The notes under the pieces: generated by a model
Told to the model about the DNA's origin: nothing
The model's input: only the letters and a program-made list of their open reading frames with translations
Database searches by the model: none
Origin: Actinoplanes sp. TBRC 11911
GTDB taxonomy: Bacteria; Actinomycetota; Actinomycetes; Mycobacteriales; Micromonosporaceae
Direction: 5' to 3'
Length of the DNA stretch: 64,000 nucleotides
NCBI RefSeq assembly: GCF_012933445.1
Contig: NZ_JABBNC010000020.1
Location: forward strand, 97,211-161,210
Part shown: positions 43,611 through 52,889 of the stretch, piece after piece
Layout: each line of letters starts with the position of its first letter
Position numbering within the stretch: position 1 is the stretch's first letter
Position numbers and translations under genes: made by a program

Positions 43611-44128
43611 GCGACCCGATGATCCCGCAGCGGTTTGCGGCGCTGCTTGAGTCTCTCGACGCCTACCGGGTGGCGCGCCACGCGCTGCTGGCTGTTTTAG
43701 GTCTGCCGGCGTCGAACCGGGACCCGCTGGCCGAGCTGAGCGAGCACCTGGTGCACGCGCTGCTCGGCGGCGAGCTCGCAGTCAGCCGGGTGCAGGCACA
43801 CTGGGACCTGACACTGCCTGATGGCGACACGGTGCAGGTGAAGTACCTCGCCAACCCGACCGGCATCTGGGTCAACGAGCACGCGATCCGACGGCATGCC
43901 AACGTCCAGCACTACGCGCTGGTGATATTCGAAGCGTTCGCCGTGGTTGGCGTTTTGGTTTTACCCACCGCCAGGCTGCCCGCCTTCCACGCCGCGCTGG
44001 GCAAACGACACCCGCGCGGAGAGGACGAACTCCAGTTTACCCAACGCAACTGGCAGACCGTTCGGGCCGATCCGGGTCGATTCCGGGCGCTTGGGATGAC
44101 GGTCTGGCTGCCGTCACATTCTCCGTGA
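43607..44128 (+). CDS. Restriction endonuclease-like protein (PD-(D/E)XK candidate)
   Basis: The 173-aa protein has a helical N-terminus, then ELAVSRVQAHWDLTLPDGDTVQVKYLANP. The combination of Asp in DLTLPDGD and Gln-x-Lys in TVQVKY fits the (D/E)-x(n)-(E/Q)-x-K nuclease core. WVNEHAIRRHANVQHYALVIFEAF and GKRHPRGEDELQF follow. No DNA-methyltransferase gene is next to it. With the DUF7662-like partner, which could serve as specificity or inhibitor subunit, it forms a compact two-gene unit. Both fold and role are inferred. Confidence 0.55.
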   Translation: MSDPMIPQRFAALLESLDAYRVARHALLAVLGLPASNRDPLAELSEHLVHALLGGELAVSRVQAHWDLTLPDGDTVQVKYLANPTGIWVNEHAIRRHANVQHYALVIFEAFAVVGVLVLPTARLPAFHAALGKRHPRGEDELQFTQRNWQTVRADPGRFRALGMTVWLPSHSP

Positions 44129-44218
44129 GCGCAATGCCGCATATGGTGCTAGAGGCCGGGGCGGCTCCTGATCGGCTCGGCGCGTAACGAGTGGACCAGT
44201 GGCGTCCGGGCGGCGGGT

Positions 44219-45496
44219 TCAAGGTCGTCGGCTGGCGTTGAGTACCAGCCGAGCGATTTTCTCGGCTGTTCGGCGTTGGGCAGCTGGCAGCACGTTTGTA
44301 TAGATTTCGGCGGTGACCGCGATGTTGGCGTGGCCGAGAAGGTCCTGGATTGTCTTGAGGTCGGCGCCCGCGGTATGTGCGAGGCTGGCCGCGCCGTGGC
44401 GTAGGTCTTGGAGCCGGACTGGTGGTAGGCCGGTGCGGTCGATGAGCAGACGGAGCCGTTGGGTGTAGTAGCCCGGGTGGAACGGTGCTCCGTCGGGCCG
44501 GGTGAACACATAGCCACTGCAAAGGTATGGCTTGCCCGTGTTGTCACGCCGGACGTGGTGTCGCTGCTGGTGCCGCTGATGCTGGCGCAGCAATCGCACG
44601 GTGTGCATGTCGAGCGCGACGATTCGACGGCTGGTCGCCGATTTCGGTGGTCCTTCGTGGATGGTGTAGCCGGCGGTGGTGCGTTGCCGGGTGACGGCCA
44701 GTTGGGCGTTGTCGAGGTCGACGTCGGTCCACCGGAGTCCTGCGGCTTCACCGCGGCGCAGGCCGCGCAGGGCGAGGAGCCACCAGAAGGCGTAGAGCCC
44801 GTCGTGGCGTACGGCATGAAGGAACTCGGCGAGTTGTTCTGGGGTCCAGACCGCGACGACTGGGTGTTCGCCGGTGGCTCGCCATGCGGCGACGCGTGGT
44901 TCGGTCCAGACTTCGGCGTGGGGTCGTTCGCGGGCGGGTAGCTCGACTCGGGTGGCCGGGTTGGCCGCGATGACGCCTTCGCGGACGGCGGCGTTGAGTG
45001 CTGCTCGCAGTGTCGTGTGTACGTGTTGCAGGGTGCATACCGTGTGGGGCAGCCCGTACCGGTTGGTGGTGTTGCTGATCTCGGCGAACGCGGCGGTGAG
45101 CTGTCGGGCGTTGAGTTCCGTGAGGGTCAGGGCGCCGATTCTGGGGATCAGGAATCGTTCGATGTCGTGGGTGTAGTGCGCTTTGGTGGTGGGGCGTATT
45201 CGGGTGCGGGTGGATAGCCAGTACCGCAGCCATCGGGTGACGGTCCAGTTGCGCCCGGTGCTTTCCTCTCGTGACATCTCGAGTAGTTCGTCGCGGGCTT
45301 GCCGGGCGGCCTGCTCGGAGGTGAAACCACCACGGCGTACGCGTGCTGTCCTCCCCAGCAGGTCGCTGGTTGAGCAGGCGAAGTACCAGCTGCCGTGCCC
45401 GGACTCGCCAAGGCGCGGGCAGTGATCACCGGAGCGCCGTCTCGTCGTCTTGTCGATGCATCCGCATCGTTTGAAGATTCTTCCGGTGTCTGTCAT
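44219..45496 (-). CDS. Tyrosine-type site-specific integrase (second copy)
   Basis: The 425-aa protein starts MTDTGRIFKRCGCIDKTTRR with a small zinc-ribbon-like N-terminus (RCGC then GDHC). The catalytic region has ALRGLRRGEAAGLRWTDVDL, RLQDLRHGAASLAHTAGADL and AEIYTNVLP. ATG at 45494-45496 follows GGGGGA. The arrangement is very like the first integrase and the decayed copy at 62.6 kb. It probably entered as part of a second nested element or as a module of an older island. Its attachment site was not identified. Confidence 0.92.
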   Translation of the reverse strand: MTDTGRIFKRCGCIDKTTRRRSGDHCPRLGESGHGSWYFACSTSDLLGRTARVRRGGFTSEQAARQARDELLEMSREESTGRNWTVTRWLRYWLSTRTRIRPTTKAHYTHDIERFLIPRIGALTLTELNARQLTAAFAEISNTTNRYGLPHTVCTLQHVHTTLRAALNAAVREGVIAANPATRVELPARERPHAEVWTEPRVAAWRATGEHPVVAVWTPEQLAEFLHAVRHDGLYAFWWLLALRGLRRGEAAGLRWTDVDLDNAQLAVTRQRTTAGYTIHEGPPKSATSRRIVALDMHTVRLLRQHQRHQQRHHVRRDNTGKPYLCSGYVFTRPDGAPFHPGYYTQRLRLLIDRTGLPPVRLQDLRHGAASLAHTAGADLKTIQDLLGHANIAVTAEIYTNVLPAAQRRTAEKIARLVLNASRRP

Positions 45497-45691
45497 GTCG
45501 TTTCCCCCGTGTCTGTCGTCCTTCCTCATACGGTTCGCGGCGCGATCGCGGTAGCGCAGGGGTCTAAAAGTGCTTCGCAGCGCGGCGATCGCTGTTTGCC
45601 GAGCATAACGCCAGTTCCGCATGCCTGTTCATGGTTCACCAGGGTTCCCCCTCAATCGTCATGGCTCTCCGGCCGGTGGGAGTGTCGGGTT

Positions 45692-45946
45692 GTGATCGAC
45701 CATGACGGGCCGACCCCGCTGTACGTGCAGGTGGCAGCCGCCATCGAGGCACGCATCAAGGCGGGCGACCTTCAGCCGGACCGGCCGATCCCATCGGAGA
45801 ACCAGCTCGTCCAGCAGTACGGAATAGCAAAGGGCACTGCCCGTAAAGTGATCCAACTGCTGCGTGATCGCGGACTCGTCGTGACTGTCGTCGGCCGTGG
45901 CACGTACGTCGTCAGTCCAGCTGACGGTCGTGCGCCTGCCGACTAG
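45692..45946 (+). CDS. HTH-only GntR-family regulator (84 aa)
   Basis: The protein is a lone GntR winged helix: TPLYVQVAAAIEARIKAGDL, IPSENQLVQQYGIAKGTARK, LLRDRGLVVTVVGRGTYVVS. No ligand domain follows. GTG at 45692 fits the paralogue at 23716 and is preceded by GTGGGAG. It lies next to the second integrase (divergent) and 136 bp before the Wadjet operon, so it may regulate either. The palindrome at 46056-46077 could be its operator, though this is speculation. Confidence 0.75.
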   Translation: MIDHDGPTPLYVQVAAAIEARIKAGDLQPDRPIPSENQLVQQYGIAKGTARKVIQLLRDRGLVVTVVGRGTYVVSPADGRAPAD

Positions 45947-46055
45947 AGCGCAAGATGGGTCGCTGCCGTTCGCTGACTGTTCGCTGCGCTGGCAACGACG
46001 TGGTGATCTACCTGCTGACCGGCCGCCGCTTAACCGTTCGGCCATCGAATTCTGT

Positions 46056-46077
46056 CAGAGGGTGCCGGTACCCTCTG
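46056..46077. promoter_or_regulatory. Palindrome over the promoter of the Wadjet operon
   Basis: CAGAGGGT (46056-46063) and ACCCTCTG (46070-46077) flank GCCGGT. A -10-like TACCCT (46069-46074) lies in the right arm, 8-13 bp from the GTG at 46082, which fits a leaderless promoter. A repressor bound here would block transcription. Confidence 0.55.
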
Positions 46078-46081
46078 TCGC

Positions 46082-47512
46082 GTGGATGTCGCTGCAGGTG
46101 ATGATTTTCCCGTTTTGGTAGGCGAGACCGGCGAATCGGGTGCGAGCCGACAGCTGGGAGCACCGGGCGCCGACGAAGGCCTTGGCCGTCGTCTCAAGGC
46201 GCTCGCCTGCACAGCGCCGCTACACGACCTCGATGGGCGCAAGTCACGTCTTGAGTGGGCAGACGCTGCGACCTATCAGATGGCCGAAGTCGGGTTGCAG
46301 GCCATCGATCAGGTGACCATCGCCATGGACTTTGATCACGGTGCGAGCCAGGATCAGGTCGTGCGGCGCCTGCTGCCGTTCATCAGCGCCCAAGCCCCTG
46401 GCCGTCAGCACGGAGAGTACGAACACGTGGCTCGCTGGGTCCTGGAGTGCCTGATCAATGTCGGCAGCCTCGACCGTGGATTTCGAGCCGTGTACGGCGT
46501 GTTCGGAGCCGACGGCAACTATTGGCGGCGGACGTTCGACTTCAAGCTGCTAATCGAGCTGGTATCACCTGAGGGAGAGGTGTACCTGCGGACTAGCGAC
46601 GAAGCAATCAACGTACTGGTTGGCGCACTGGACACGGATGTGGAGTCGGCGCAAATCGCAGCGGAGGTGAAGCTGGAGAATCTGATCAAACGCGGCCGGT
46701 TGTCTGACGCGCAAGTCGCCGCAGAGCAGGCCCGCTACCGCACGGTGCAATACGCGGAGGTGCTTCGCCGCAAGCTGGAAGCGACCCGCCGAGACGTGCG
46801 GGCGGTCGACTGGCTCAACGAGGTGCCCGACTTGATCGCGGAGGCATTGGATCACATCGCGACCCGGTACAAGGCGGAGAACGCGATCCTGGCGACGATT
46901 ACACAGACGCGTGACGAGGCGGAGGAGCCTGATCGCAAGCGCCGGGCGGCGCGCCTGGTGGAATTGGTCCGCGACTGCATCCGGCGCCATACCCAGCTGC
47001 AGGCTCGGTTGCAGACGGCGGGGCAGACATTCCGAGCCGAACAGGATCGCCAGCAGTTCGCCGGACCGCCGCAACGTGCCACCGTGGACCTGTTCGGGCA
47101 ATTGCTGGTGCCCGTGCTGCGGCTCCCGGTCGCTTCGGCGGGCACTCCGACGGCGGTGTTCTTCCGCGCCGCGACGGGCACTGTCCAGCCCACCGCACCG
47201 CGGCTGACGAGCCTGGTCGACATGCTGCTCAGCCCTCCTCGCGAACGAGATCCGCTCGGTGAGCCAGTACCCGAGCCGGAACTGGCTCCGCCCGCCGATC
47301 CGGACCGTTTCAGCGGCGACCTGTGGGACCATGCCGATGAGCTGCTGGAGTTGATACGGGATGCCGCGCCGGTTGTCGGGTCTGCTGGCCGAAGCACGAT
47401 CTATCGACCCCGACCTCCCGCACCTGGTCGCCTTGCGGTCGCTACATGCGGTCAGTCCCGAGATAGGGGTCGCTCTGCGGCAGGGAGATCCGGCCATACT
47501 GGTGGCGGTTGA
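46082..47512 (+). CDS. jetA: Wadjet JetA / MksF-like kleisin, 5' part (frame breaks near the end)
   Basis: The predicted product is 476 aa, but only about the first 430 residues look native. They are mostly helical and include the pattern of kleisin-like MukF/MksF proteins. The gene sits first in an operon with MukE-like, SMC-like and Toprim genes, the Wadjet (JetABCD) order. After residue about 428 (AAP) the frame becomes Arg/Gly/Pro-rich, and the next frame continues the natural sequence (LSGLLAEARSIDPDLPHLVA). This implies a one-base frame change, either a mutation, a sequencing artefact or recoding. GTG 46082 is probably leaderless; the palindrome at 46056-46077 lies just upstream. DUF3375 versus other JetA subfamilies was not resolved. 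Confidence 0.65.
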   Translation: MDVAAGDDFPVLVGETGESGASRQLGAPGADEGLGRRLKALACTAPLHDLDGRKSRLEWADAATYQMAEVGLQAIDQVTIAMDFDHGASQDQVVRRLLPFISAQAPGRQHGEYEHVARWVLECLINVGSLDRGFRAVYGVFGADGNYWRRTFDFKLLIELVSPEGEVYLRTSDEAINVLVGALDTDVESAQIAAEVKLENLIKRGRLSDAQVAAEQARYRTVQYAEVLRRKLEATRRDVRAVDWLNEVPDLIAEALDHIATRYKAENAILATITQTRDEAEEPDRKRRAARLVELVRDCIRRHTQLQARLQTAGQTFRAEQDRQQFAGPPQRATVDLFGQLLVPVLRLPVASAGTPTAVFFRAATGTVQPTAPRLTSLVDMLLSPPRERDPLGEPVPEPELAPPADPDRFSGDLWDHADELLELIRDAAPVVGSAGRSTIYRPRPPAPGRLAVATCGQSRDRGRSAAGRSGHTGGG

Positions 47513-47657
47513 CGATGGCACCCCCCTGGATGACCCGAGCTTTGGGGGCGCTGATCTGCTGGTTGGCGTTGCCGCGCTATGCACTGCATCCCCACCAGAA
47601 TCCATGCGTGAAACAAGTGGAGGATTCGACCACGCGGCACGAGCCGAGCCGGCATGA
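47361..47657 (+). CDS. JetA C-terminal part in a shifted frame
   Basis: The 98-residue frame (ATG 47361) overlaps the preceding frame by 152 bp and continues its sense: RRLSGLLAEARSIDPDLPHL, VALRSLHAVSPEIGVALRQG, DDPSFGGADLLVGVAALC. The composition is normal for a coding region, whereas the overlapping end of the upstream frame is not. A GGAG motif lies about 10 bp before the ATG, so separate translation is possible. The stop overlaps the next ATG (ATGA). Either it is the natural C-terminus of JetA displaced by a frameshift or a separate small subunit. Confidence 0.6.
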   Translation: MPRRLSGLLAEARSIDPDLPHLVALRSLHAVSPEIGVALRQGDPAILVAVDDGTPLDDPSFGGADLLVGVAALCTASPPESMRETSGGFDHAARAEPA

Positions 47658-48457
47658 GCGAAACCATCCAAACCTCTGACGCGGGAGACGCCGCACGGTT
47701 GATCGCGCTGGGTCTACGGCCCAAGCAACGGCCTTCTCGTGACCTGATCTACGCCGATCTGGTGCGGCGCTACCGGCAGGATCCCGTTTTCGCCGATCTC
47801 GTGGAAGCGGTTGCTGCAGGGCTGGGGCTCGCTGTCCTCGCGGTGACCAACCAGAGCGGTGCGGTCCTGGCTGCGATGAGCGAGTCAGCGTTCGAGGTGA
47901 AAGTCGACGAGTATGCCCGGCGGGTCAGCCTGCGCGACCGAAATGTGGAGAAGGTTCTGCACGGCCTAATCCATCTTGCCGTCGCGGCCCTGTGTTTTCC
48001 GCGGCCGGACGACCTGGCAGATGACACATACGTTGGTCGCGTGTCGGTGGAGCAAGTCGATCAGGTGGTACGCGAGGCGTGTCGAATGCTTGACGAGGCC
48101 GCGGCCGCCACCGAGGAGAACGCTGATCCGCTGCACGAGGCACCTATGTTGGAGCAGGTGTGGCGGGTCTACGCGCGCCGCCCGTCGGCGGCCACGACCA
48201 AGGACGGCAGGCTGGCCTCGGACACAACCCGCGGCATGATCACCAAGGCACTGCGGTTCCTCGTCGACCAGGGTTTCCTGCAACCCGCAGGCGAGGAAGG
48301 CGGCGGCACCTTCCGCACCACGCCCCGCTACCAGGTCCAAGTCCGGGAACTCGCCGCCGAGCAGGCCTTCGACGAACTACTGGCATTGGGCGTTGTCGCC
48401 ACCAGTAAGCCCACCGGATCCTTGCAACGTCGCGGACCGGAGGCCGCCGATGTATGA
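47654..48457 (+). CDS. jetB: Wadjet JetB / MukE-like winged-helix protein
   Basis: The 267-aa protein is mostly helical with SAFEVKVDEYARRVSLRDRN and VLHGLIHLAVAALCFPRPDD in the middle and a winged-helix-like C-terminus (TRGMITKALRFLVDQGFLQP). MukE/DUF4194-type proteins bridge kleisin and SMC proteins. The ATG overlaps the preceding stop by 4 bp and its stop overlaps the SMC start by 8 bp, so all components are translated in step. Assignment comes mainly from operon position and fold pattern. Confidence 0.7.
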   Translation: MSETIQTSDAGDAARLIALGLRPKQRPSRDLIYADLVRRYRQDPVFADLVEAVAAGLGLAVLAVTNQSGAVLAAMSESAFEVKVDEYARRVSLRDRNVEKVLHGLIHLAVAALCFPRPDDLADDTYVGRVSVEQVDQVVREACRMLDEAAAATEENADPLHEAPMLEQVWRVYARRPSAATTKDGRLASDTTRGMITKALRFLVDQGFLQPAGEEGGGTFRTTPRYQVQVRELAAEQAFDELLALGVVATSKPTGSLQRRGPEAADV

Positions 48458-51400
48458 GTTGTCGCGCGTCCGACTGCACTCGATCGGCCCCAAGGGCGCC
48501 CGCTACCAAGACGTAACAATCGATCTGCGCGAGGTGGGCCCTGTGCTGGCACGCCCGGTCCAACAGGCCTTGTTTGACACAAGCGGTAGCGCGGGCGTTC
48601 TCCGGCGTCCCTCGCCGGCGAGCGTGCTGTTCCTAGAGAACGGCGGCGGCAAGACCGTTCTGATGAAGCTGATCTTCTCCGTCATGCTTCCTGGCCGGCG
48701 CAACGTGCTCGGCTCGACCAACACTCGTGTCCTCGAGGACTACGTCCTCGCCGCCGACCTTGCACAGGTCGCCTTGGAGTGGCAGCACACCCGCACTGGC
48801 GAAAGGGTTGTGACTGGTAAGGCTTCGGAATGGCGGGGACACACCGTCTCATCCGACCCAAACCGACTCACCGAGCTGTGGTACACGTTCCGTCCCAGCG
48901 CCTCGTTCAACCTCGACACCTTGCCGCTGACCGTCGACGGGCGGTTGGTCACCCTCGCCGGTTTCCGCGACCGACTGTCCCAGGCCGGCAAGGCCGAGCC
49001 CCGGCTCGGAGCCGCCTACGAGACCACTCAAGGCGAATGGGTCAAGAAGCTGAAAAACTTCGACTTGGACCCCGAGCTGTTCCGCTACCAGCGGGCGATG
49101 AACGCCGGGGAGGGCGAAGCCGCCGACGCGTTCACATTTAAGAGCGACGAGGCATTCGTCGACTTCCTGCTCCGGGCGGTCACCGACGAGGAAGACCCAC
49201 GAGGCCTGGCCGACGTCCTCGCCGGGTATGCCACCAAACTGGCCCAACGCGGCAGCTTGATCGCCGAACGGGACTTCGTCGCAGGCGCCTTGGAACGCCT
49301 CACACCTTTGACGCGGGCTGCCGTGGACGCGCGTGCGGCGGCCGACTTGGCGCAAACCGCTCGCCGCGACGCCGAGGCGCTCGTGGCAACGCTGATCGGG
49401 CGCCAACGCAACGACGCGCATCACCTGGATCATGCCGGCGTGGAACTCGAGCAAATCAGCAAGACTGAGAACGCGGCGGACCAGGACGTACGCCGGCTCG
49501 GTGCGATCGCCCTGGAGCTGCGACGTCTGGTCGCCGGGCTGCGCCTGCAAGCCGCCGAACAAGTCAAAGCGGCACTCGAAGATGAACGTGATCGGATTAA
49601 AGATCTCCTGACGGCCTGGCAGGCTACCGGCGCTGCCACCACCTATCGGGAGGCGACGGCCGCCGCCGATACCATCCGCGACCTCGTGGAGGTCCGGCAG
49701 GAAGAGGCCCGCCCCGCATTGCGAGCTCGTGACCTCGCGGCTCGCGCATTGGCCAGGGCTTTGCTAGACGTGGCTGCAAACGCCGAGCAGAACCGCGTCG
49801 AAGACGAGAAACAAGCGACGACCATCGATGAGCAGGCCGCTGCCGCCGACCAGGCTGGCCAGGAGGCGGTCCGCAAGAACGAACAGGCCAATGCCCAACT
49901 GGCCGCCGCGCAGGAGCAGATTGACCAAGCACAGATTGCACTTCGAGCAGCCGCCGACAAAGGCCTATTGACCGCGATAGACCGAGTCGAGCAGGATGCC
50001 CGCACTGCACGGCGGCTTGCCGATGAAGCGCAAGCCATCCTTAGCCAGGGCTGGCAGCGGTTGCCGGAGCTGATCCGCGAACGCAAGAGCGCCGAGAAGG
50101 AGCTCAACAAGCTGCAGAACGCGCACCGCCACGCGGCCGCAGAGGCTGACCGTCGAGCCCAGAGAGTACAAGACGCGGTACAGCGGACCGATGAGTTGGC
50201 CGGCACGCCGCGCCTGGCCGACGTTCTCGGCGCCGACACCGTCGATCTAGACGCCGACGCCGCCACCGCGCTTGAACGGCTGACCGAAGCGATACAGATG
50301 ACGGACGCTCAGCGGGCAGGTCTGCAGAACGAACAAGCCGCCGACGAACGCGTTCTGAGCGCGTTGGGGGACGGCGGGCTTCTGCCACCCAGCCAACCCG
50401 TGACAGCAGCCTTGGTGATTCTCGAAGCCGCCCGTATTACCGCCTGGGCCGGGTGGAGCTATTTGGCCCAGTTGCCCACCGCTGATCGGGACCACGTCCT
50501 GCACCGTTACCCGCATCTGATAGACGGGCTGGTCCTGAACAACTCCGACCACCTCGCCGAGGCCCAGCAGTTGCTGACAGAGGCGAGACTGCTGCCTGCC
50601 ACGATCATCGCCGTCGGCACAACCGCCACGCTGCAACACAGCGATCTGCCGATGCCGACAGGGCTGGAATTCCTGGTGCCGCCTAACCCAGCGTTGTATG
50701 ACGACGAGGCGGCGGCGCGTGAGCGCGAACATCTGACGACGGCGCACCGGGAACGAGCTGCGCGTATCAGCGAGTTGACGGCCCAGGCGGACGTCGACCG
50801 CCAACTGGCCCAACGAATAAGAACCTGGCGCCACGAATACCCAGAAGGCGAGCTGCGCAGACTGGCGCTCACCGATCAAGAGGCCGCCGCGGCGACGGAT
50901 GCTGCCATGGCCGCGGTCGATACCGGTGAAAAGATCCGAGACATGGCGGCAGCTGCTGAAGAGGAGCTGCAGCAGCGCCTCCCAGCGCTCGACGCCGTAG
51001 CGAAGCAGGCTGCGGATGCCGCGGAACAGCTCGCCGACCTGGCGGAGCGGGCAGTGCGGATCCCCGGATGGAGCGACGAGGTTCGCGCCGCACGAGAAAC
51101 CATGGCCTCGGCCGAGCGGGAACTCGGCGCGGCGACGAGGCAGGCGGGCGATCTGCGCCGCCAAGCCACGACCATTCGCGACCGTGCCGGCGACCACCGA
51201 CGGATCCGCGACGCCAGCCGTGAGGAACTGGGCCGGCTGCCCGGCGCCGGATCCGTCGACGTCACCGACCCGTTACCGACCGAACTGGTGCCCGAGCTTC
51301 GAGAACGCCACCGAACCGCCACCGAGGCGTATCTCAGGGTTGAGGTCGGCGCTGACCTGCTCCGCGAGCTACGCGCCGTGGAGGATAAGGAGGCAGCCGC

Positions 51401-52889
51401 GCGCGCCGCATGGGAAGCCGTCCCGAGCAACGTACGCACCACCGCACTCGCCCTACTCGCCACGCCGGAGGGAACCGATACGGCCGCCCGCACGGCCGCG
51501 ACAAGCCGAACCGACCGCGACCTTCAAGAAGTCGGAAGGCGGATCGACCAGGCCGCCACGCATGTCGGCAGTCTCCGCTCCGAGTACAGCAGCTTCATCC
51601 CCCAGGAGCGTTCGCTTGACCCGTACGGCAAACCTCACGACATCGAACATGGCGAGGACCTGATCAACCAGGCGAGCGCTGACTACACCGCAGCCCGGCG
51701 GACGTACGACAACATCAAAGGCAAACGCGAAGCCCTCGAGCAGAGGATCAACCAGACAAGGCAGGCCGTCGACGCCTTCTCCGCCGTTATCGAGTCCCTT
51801 TCCGACGTAGCGGCTCCAACCGTGTTCGACGAAGTGGCTGCCTTCGAGGGCGACGTCGACCTTGCCCGAACTCATCGCAACGAGGTGCGCCAGACCCTGA
51901 CTGAGGCTGACGGGATGCTTGCGGAGGCCAGCCGGACCGTACGCATGGCAGCCGACGTCCTGGCACAGTACGCGGTCGACCCCGAGTTCGAACACGTAAT
52001 CAGCCCAGTCCGACGGCAGATCATCGCCGTCGACCGGGAAACTCTGCCAAATCACTCAGCGGACTGGCAGACAGCCCTGGAACCCCGACTGCGTACCCTC
52101 GACGACGACCTCACCCAGATCAACGAACACCGTGCCGGCATCATCACCCGCCTGCACGGAATTGTCGACGCAGCGCTCCGCACGCTGCGCCTGGCTCAGC
52201 GGCTATCCAAACTGCCTTCCGGCATGGGGGACTGGTCCGGACAGGAGTTTCTACGGATCCGATTCACCGAACCAGACCCGAACGTCCTACGCGAATACCT
52301 CGGACACGTCGTCGACGACGCAGCCGACGCCAGCGCAGACAAACAGCGCCGATCCAAAGACGGACTGAGCCTGGTCTTGCAAGGAGTCCACGCGGCGATG
52401 CCAAAGGGCGTCGTCGTGGAGATGCTCAAACCCGACGCCGTGCTCCGCACGGAACGCGTCCGGGTCGCCAGCATCAGCGACGTCTTCTCCGGCGGACAAC
52501 TACTCACCGCCGCGATCATCCTGTACTGCACGATGGCGGCCCTGCGCGCCAACGAACGAGGCGACACCAGCCGCCCCCACGCCGGAGTGCTGTTCCTCGA
52601 TAACCCCATCGGCCGTGCCTCCGCCGGCTACCTGCTCGAACTGCAACTCGCCGTCGCCCAGACCCTCGGTGTGCAACTGATCTACACCACTGGGCTGTTC
52701 GACACCAACGCGTTGTCCGTCTTCCCGCTCGTCGTTCGCCTACGCAACGACGCCGACCTGCGCGCCGGGCTGAAGTACCTGTCCATCGACAGCGAGATGC
52801 GCCGACCACTCGAAGAGATCGGCGAACCCGACGGCTCAGGCCGTCTCACCGCAACCCGAGTCTTCCTGCGCCCGACCACGCCGACATGA
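48450..52889 (+). CDS. jetC: Wadjet JetC / MukB-MksB-like SMC ATPase
   Basis: The 1479-aa protein has the SMC layout. The N-terminal half-ATPase carries Walker A NGGGKT (residues 64-69, within VLFLENGGGKTVLMKLIFS). Then come long coiled coils (about 330-1150) broken by a hinge-like part. The C-terminal half carries the signature SGGQLLTAAIILYCTMAALR (about 1346) and Walker B LFLDNPIGRASAGYLLEL (about 1380). These match condensin-like MukB/MksB/JetC proteins. It would extrude DNA loops and, with JetD, cut small circular plasmids. Start ATG 48450 overlaps the previous stop. It is the core of the operon. Confidence 0.88.
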   Translation: MYELSRVRLHSIGPKGARYQDVTIDLREVGPVLARPVQQALFDTSGSAGVLRRPSPASVLFLENGGGKTVLMKLIFSVMLPGRRNVLGSTNTRVLEDYVLAADLAQVALEWQHTRTGERVVTGKASEWRGHTVSSDPNRLTELWYTFRPSASFNLDTLPLTVDGRLVTLAGFRDRLSQAGKAEPRLGAAYETTQGEWVKKLKNFDLDPELFRYQRAMNAGEGEAADAFTFKSDEAFVDFLLRAVTDEEDPRGLADVLAGYATKLAQRGSLIAERDFVAGALERLTPLTRAAVDARAAADLAQTARRDAEALVATLIGRQRNDAHHLDHAGVELEQISKTENAADQDVRRLGAIALELRRLVAGLRLQAAEQVKAALEDERDRIKDLLTAWQATGAATTYREATAAADTIRDLVEVRQEEARPALRARDLAARALARALLDVAANAEQNRVEDEKQATTIDEQAAAADQAGQEAVRKNEQANAQLAAAQEQIDQAQIALRAAADKGLLTAIDRVEQDARTARRLADEAQAILSQGWQRLPELIRERKSAEKELNKLQNAHRHAAAEADRRAQRVQDAVQRTDELAGTPRLADVLGADTVDLDADAATALERLTEAIQMTDAQRAGLQNEQAADERVLSALGDGGLLPPSQPVTAALVILEAARITAWAGWSYLAQLPTADRDHVLHRYPHLIDGLVLNNSDHLAEAQQLLTEARLLPATIIAVGTTATLQHSDLPMPTGLEFLVPPNPALYDDEAAAREREHLTTAHRERAARISELTAQADVDRQLAQRIRTWRHEYPEGELRRLALTDQEAAAATDAAMAAVDTGEKIRDMAAAAEEELQQRLPALDAVAKQAADAAEQLADLAERAVRIPGWSDEVRAARETMASAERELGAATRQAGDLRRQATTIRDRAGDHRRIRDASREELGRLPGAGSVDVTDPLPTELVPELRERHRTATEAYLRVEVGADLLRELRAVEDKEAAARAAWEAVPSNVRTTALALLATPEGTDTAARTAATSRTDRDLQEVGRRIDQAATHVGSLRSEYSSFIPQERSLDPYGKPHDIEHGEDLINQASADYTAARRTYDNIKGKREALEQRINQTRQAVDAFSAVIESLSDVAAPTVFDEVAAFEGDVDLARTHRNEVRQTLTEADGMLAEASRTVRMAADVLAQYAVDPEFEHVISPVRRQIIAVDRETLPNHSADWQTALEPRLRTLDDDLTQINEHRAGIITRLHGIVDAALRTLRLAQRLSKLPSGMGDWSGQEFLRIRFTEPDPNVLREYLGHVVDDAADASADKQRRSKDGLSLVLQGVHAAMPKGVVVEMLKPDAVLRTERVRVASISDVFSGGQLLTAAIILYCTMAALRANERGDTSRPHAGVLFLDNPIGRASAGYLLELQLAVAQTLGVQLIYTTGLFDTNALSVFPLVVRLRNDADLRAGLKYLSIDSEMRRPLEEIGEPDGSGRLTATRVFLRPTTPT

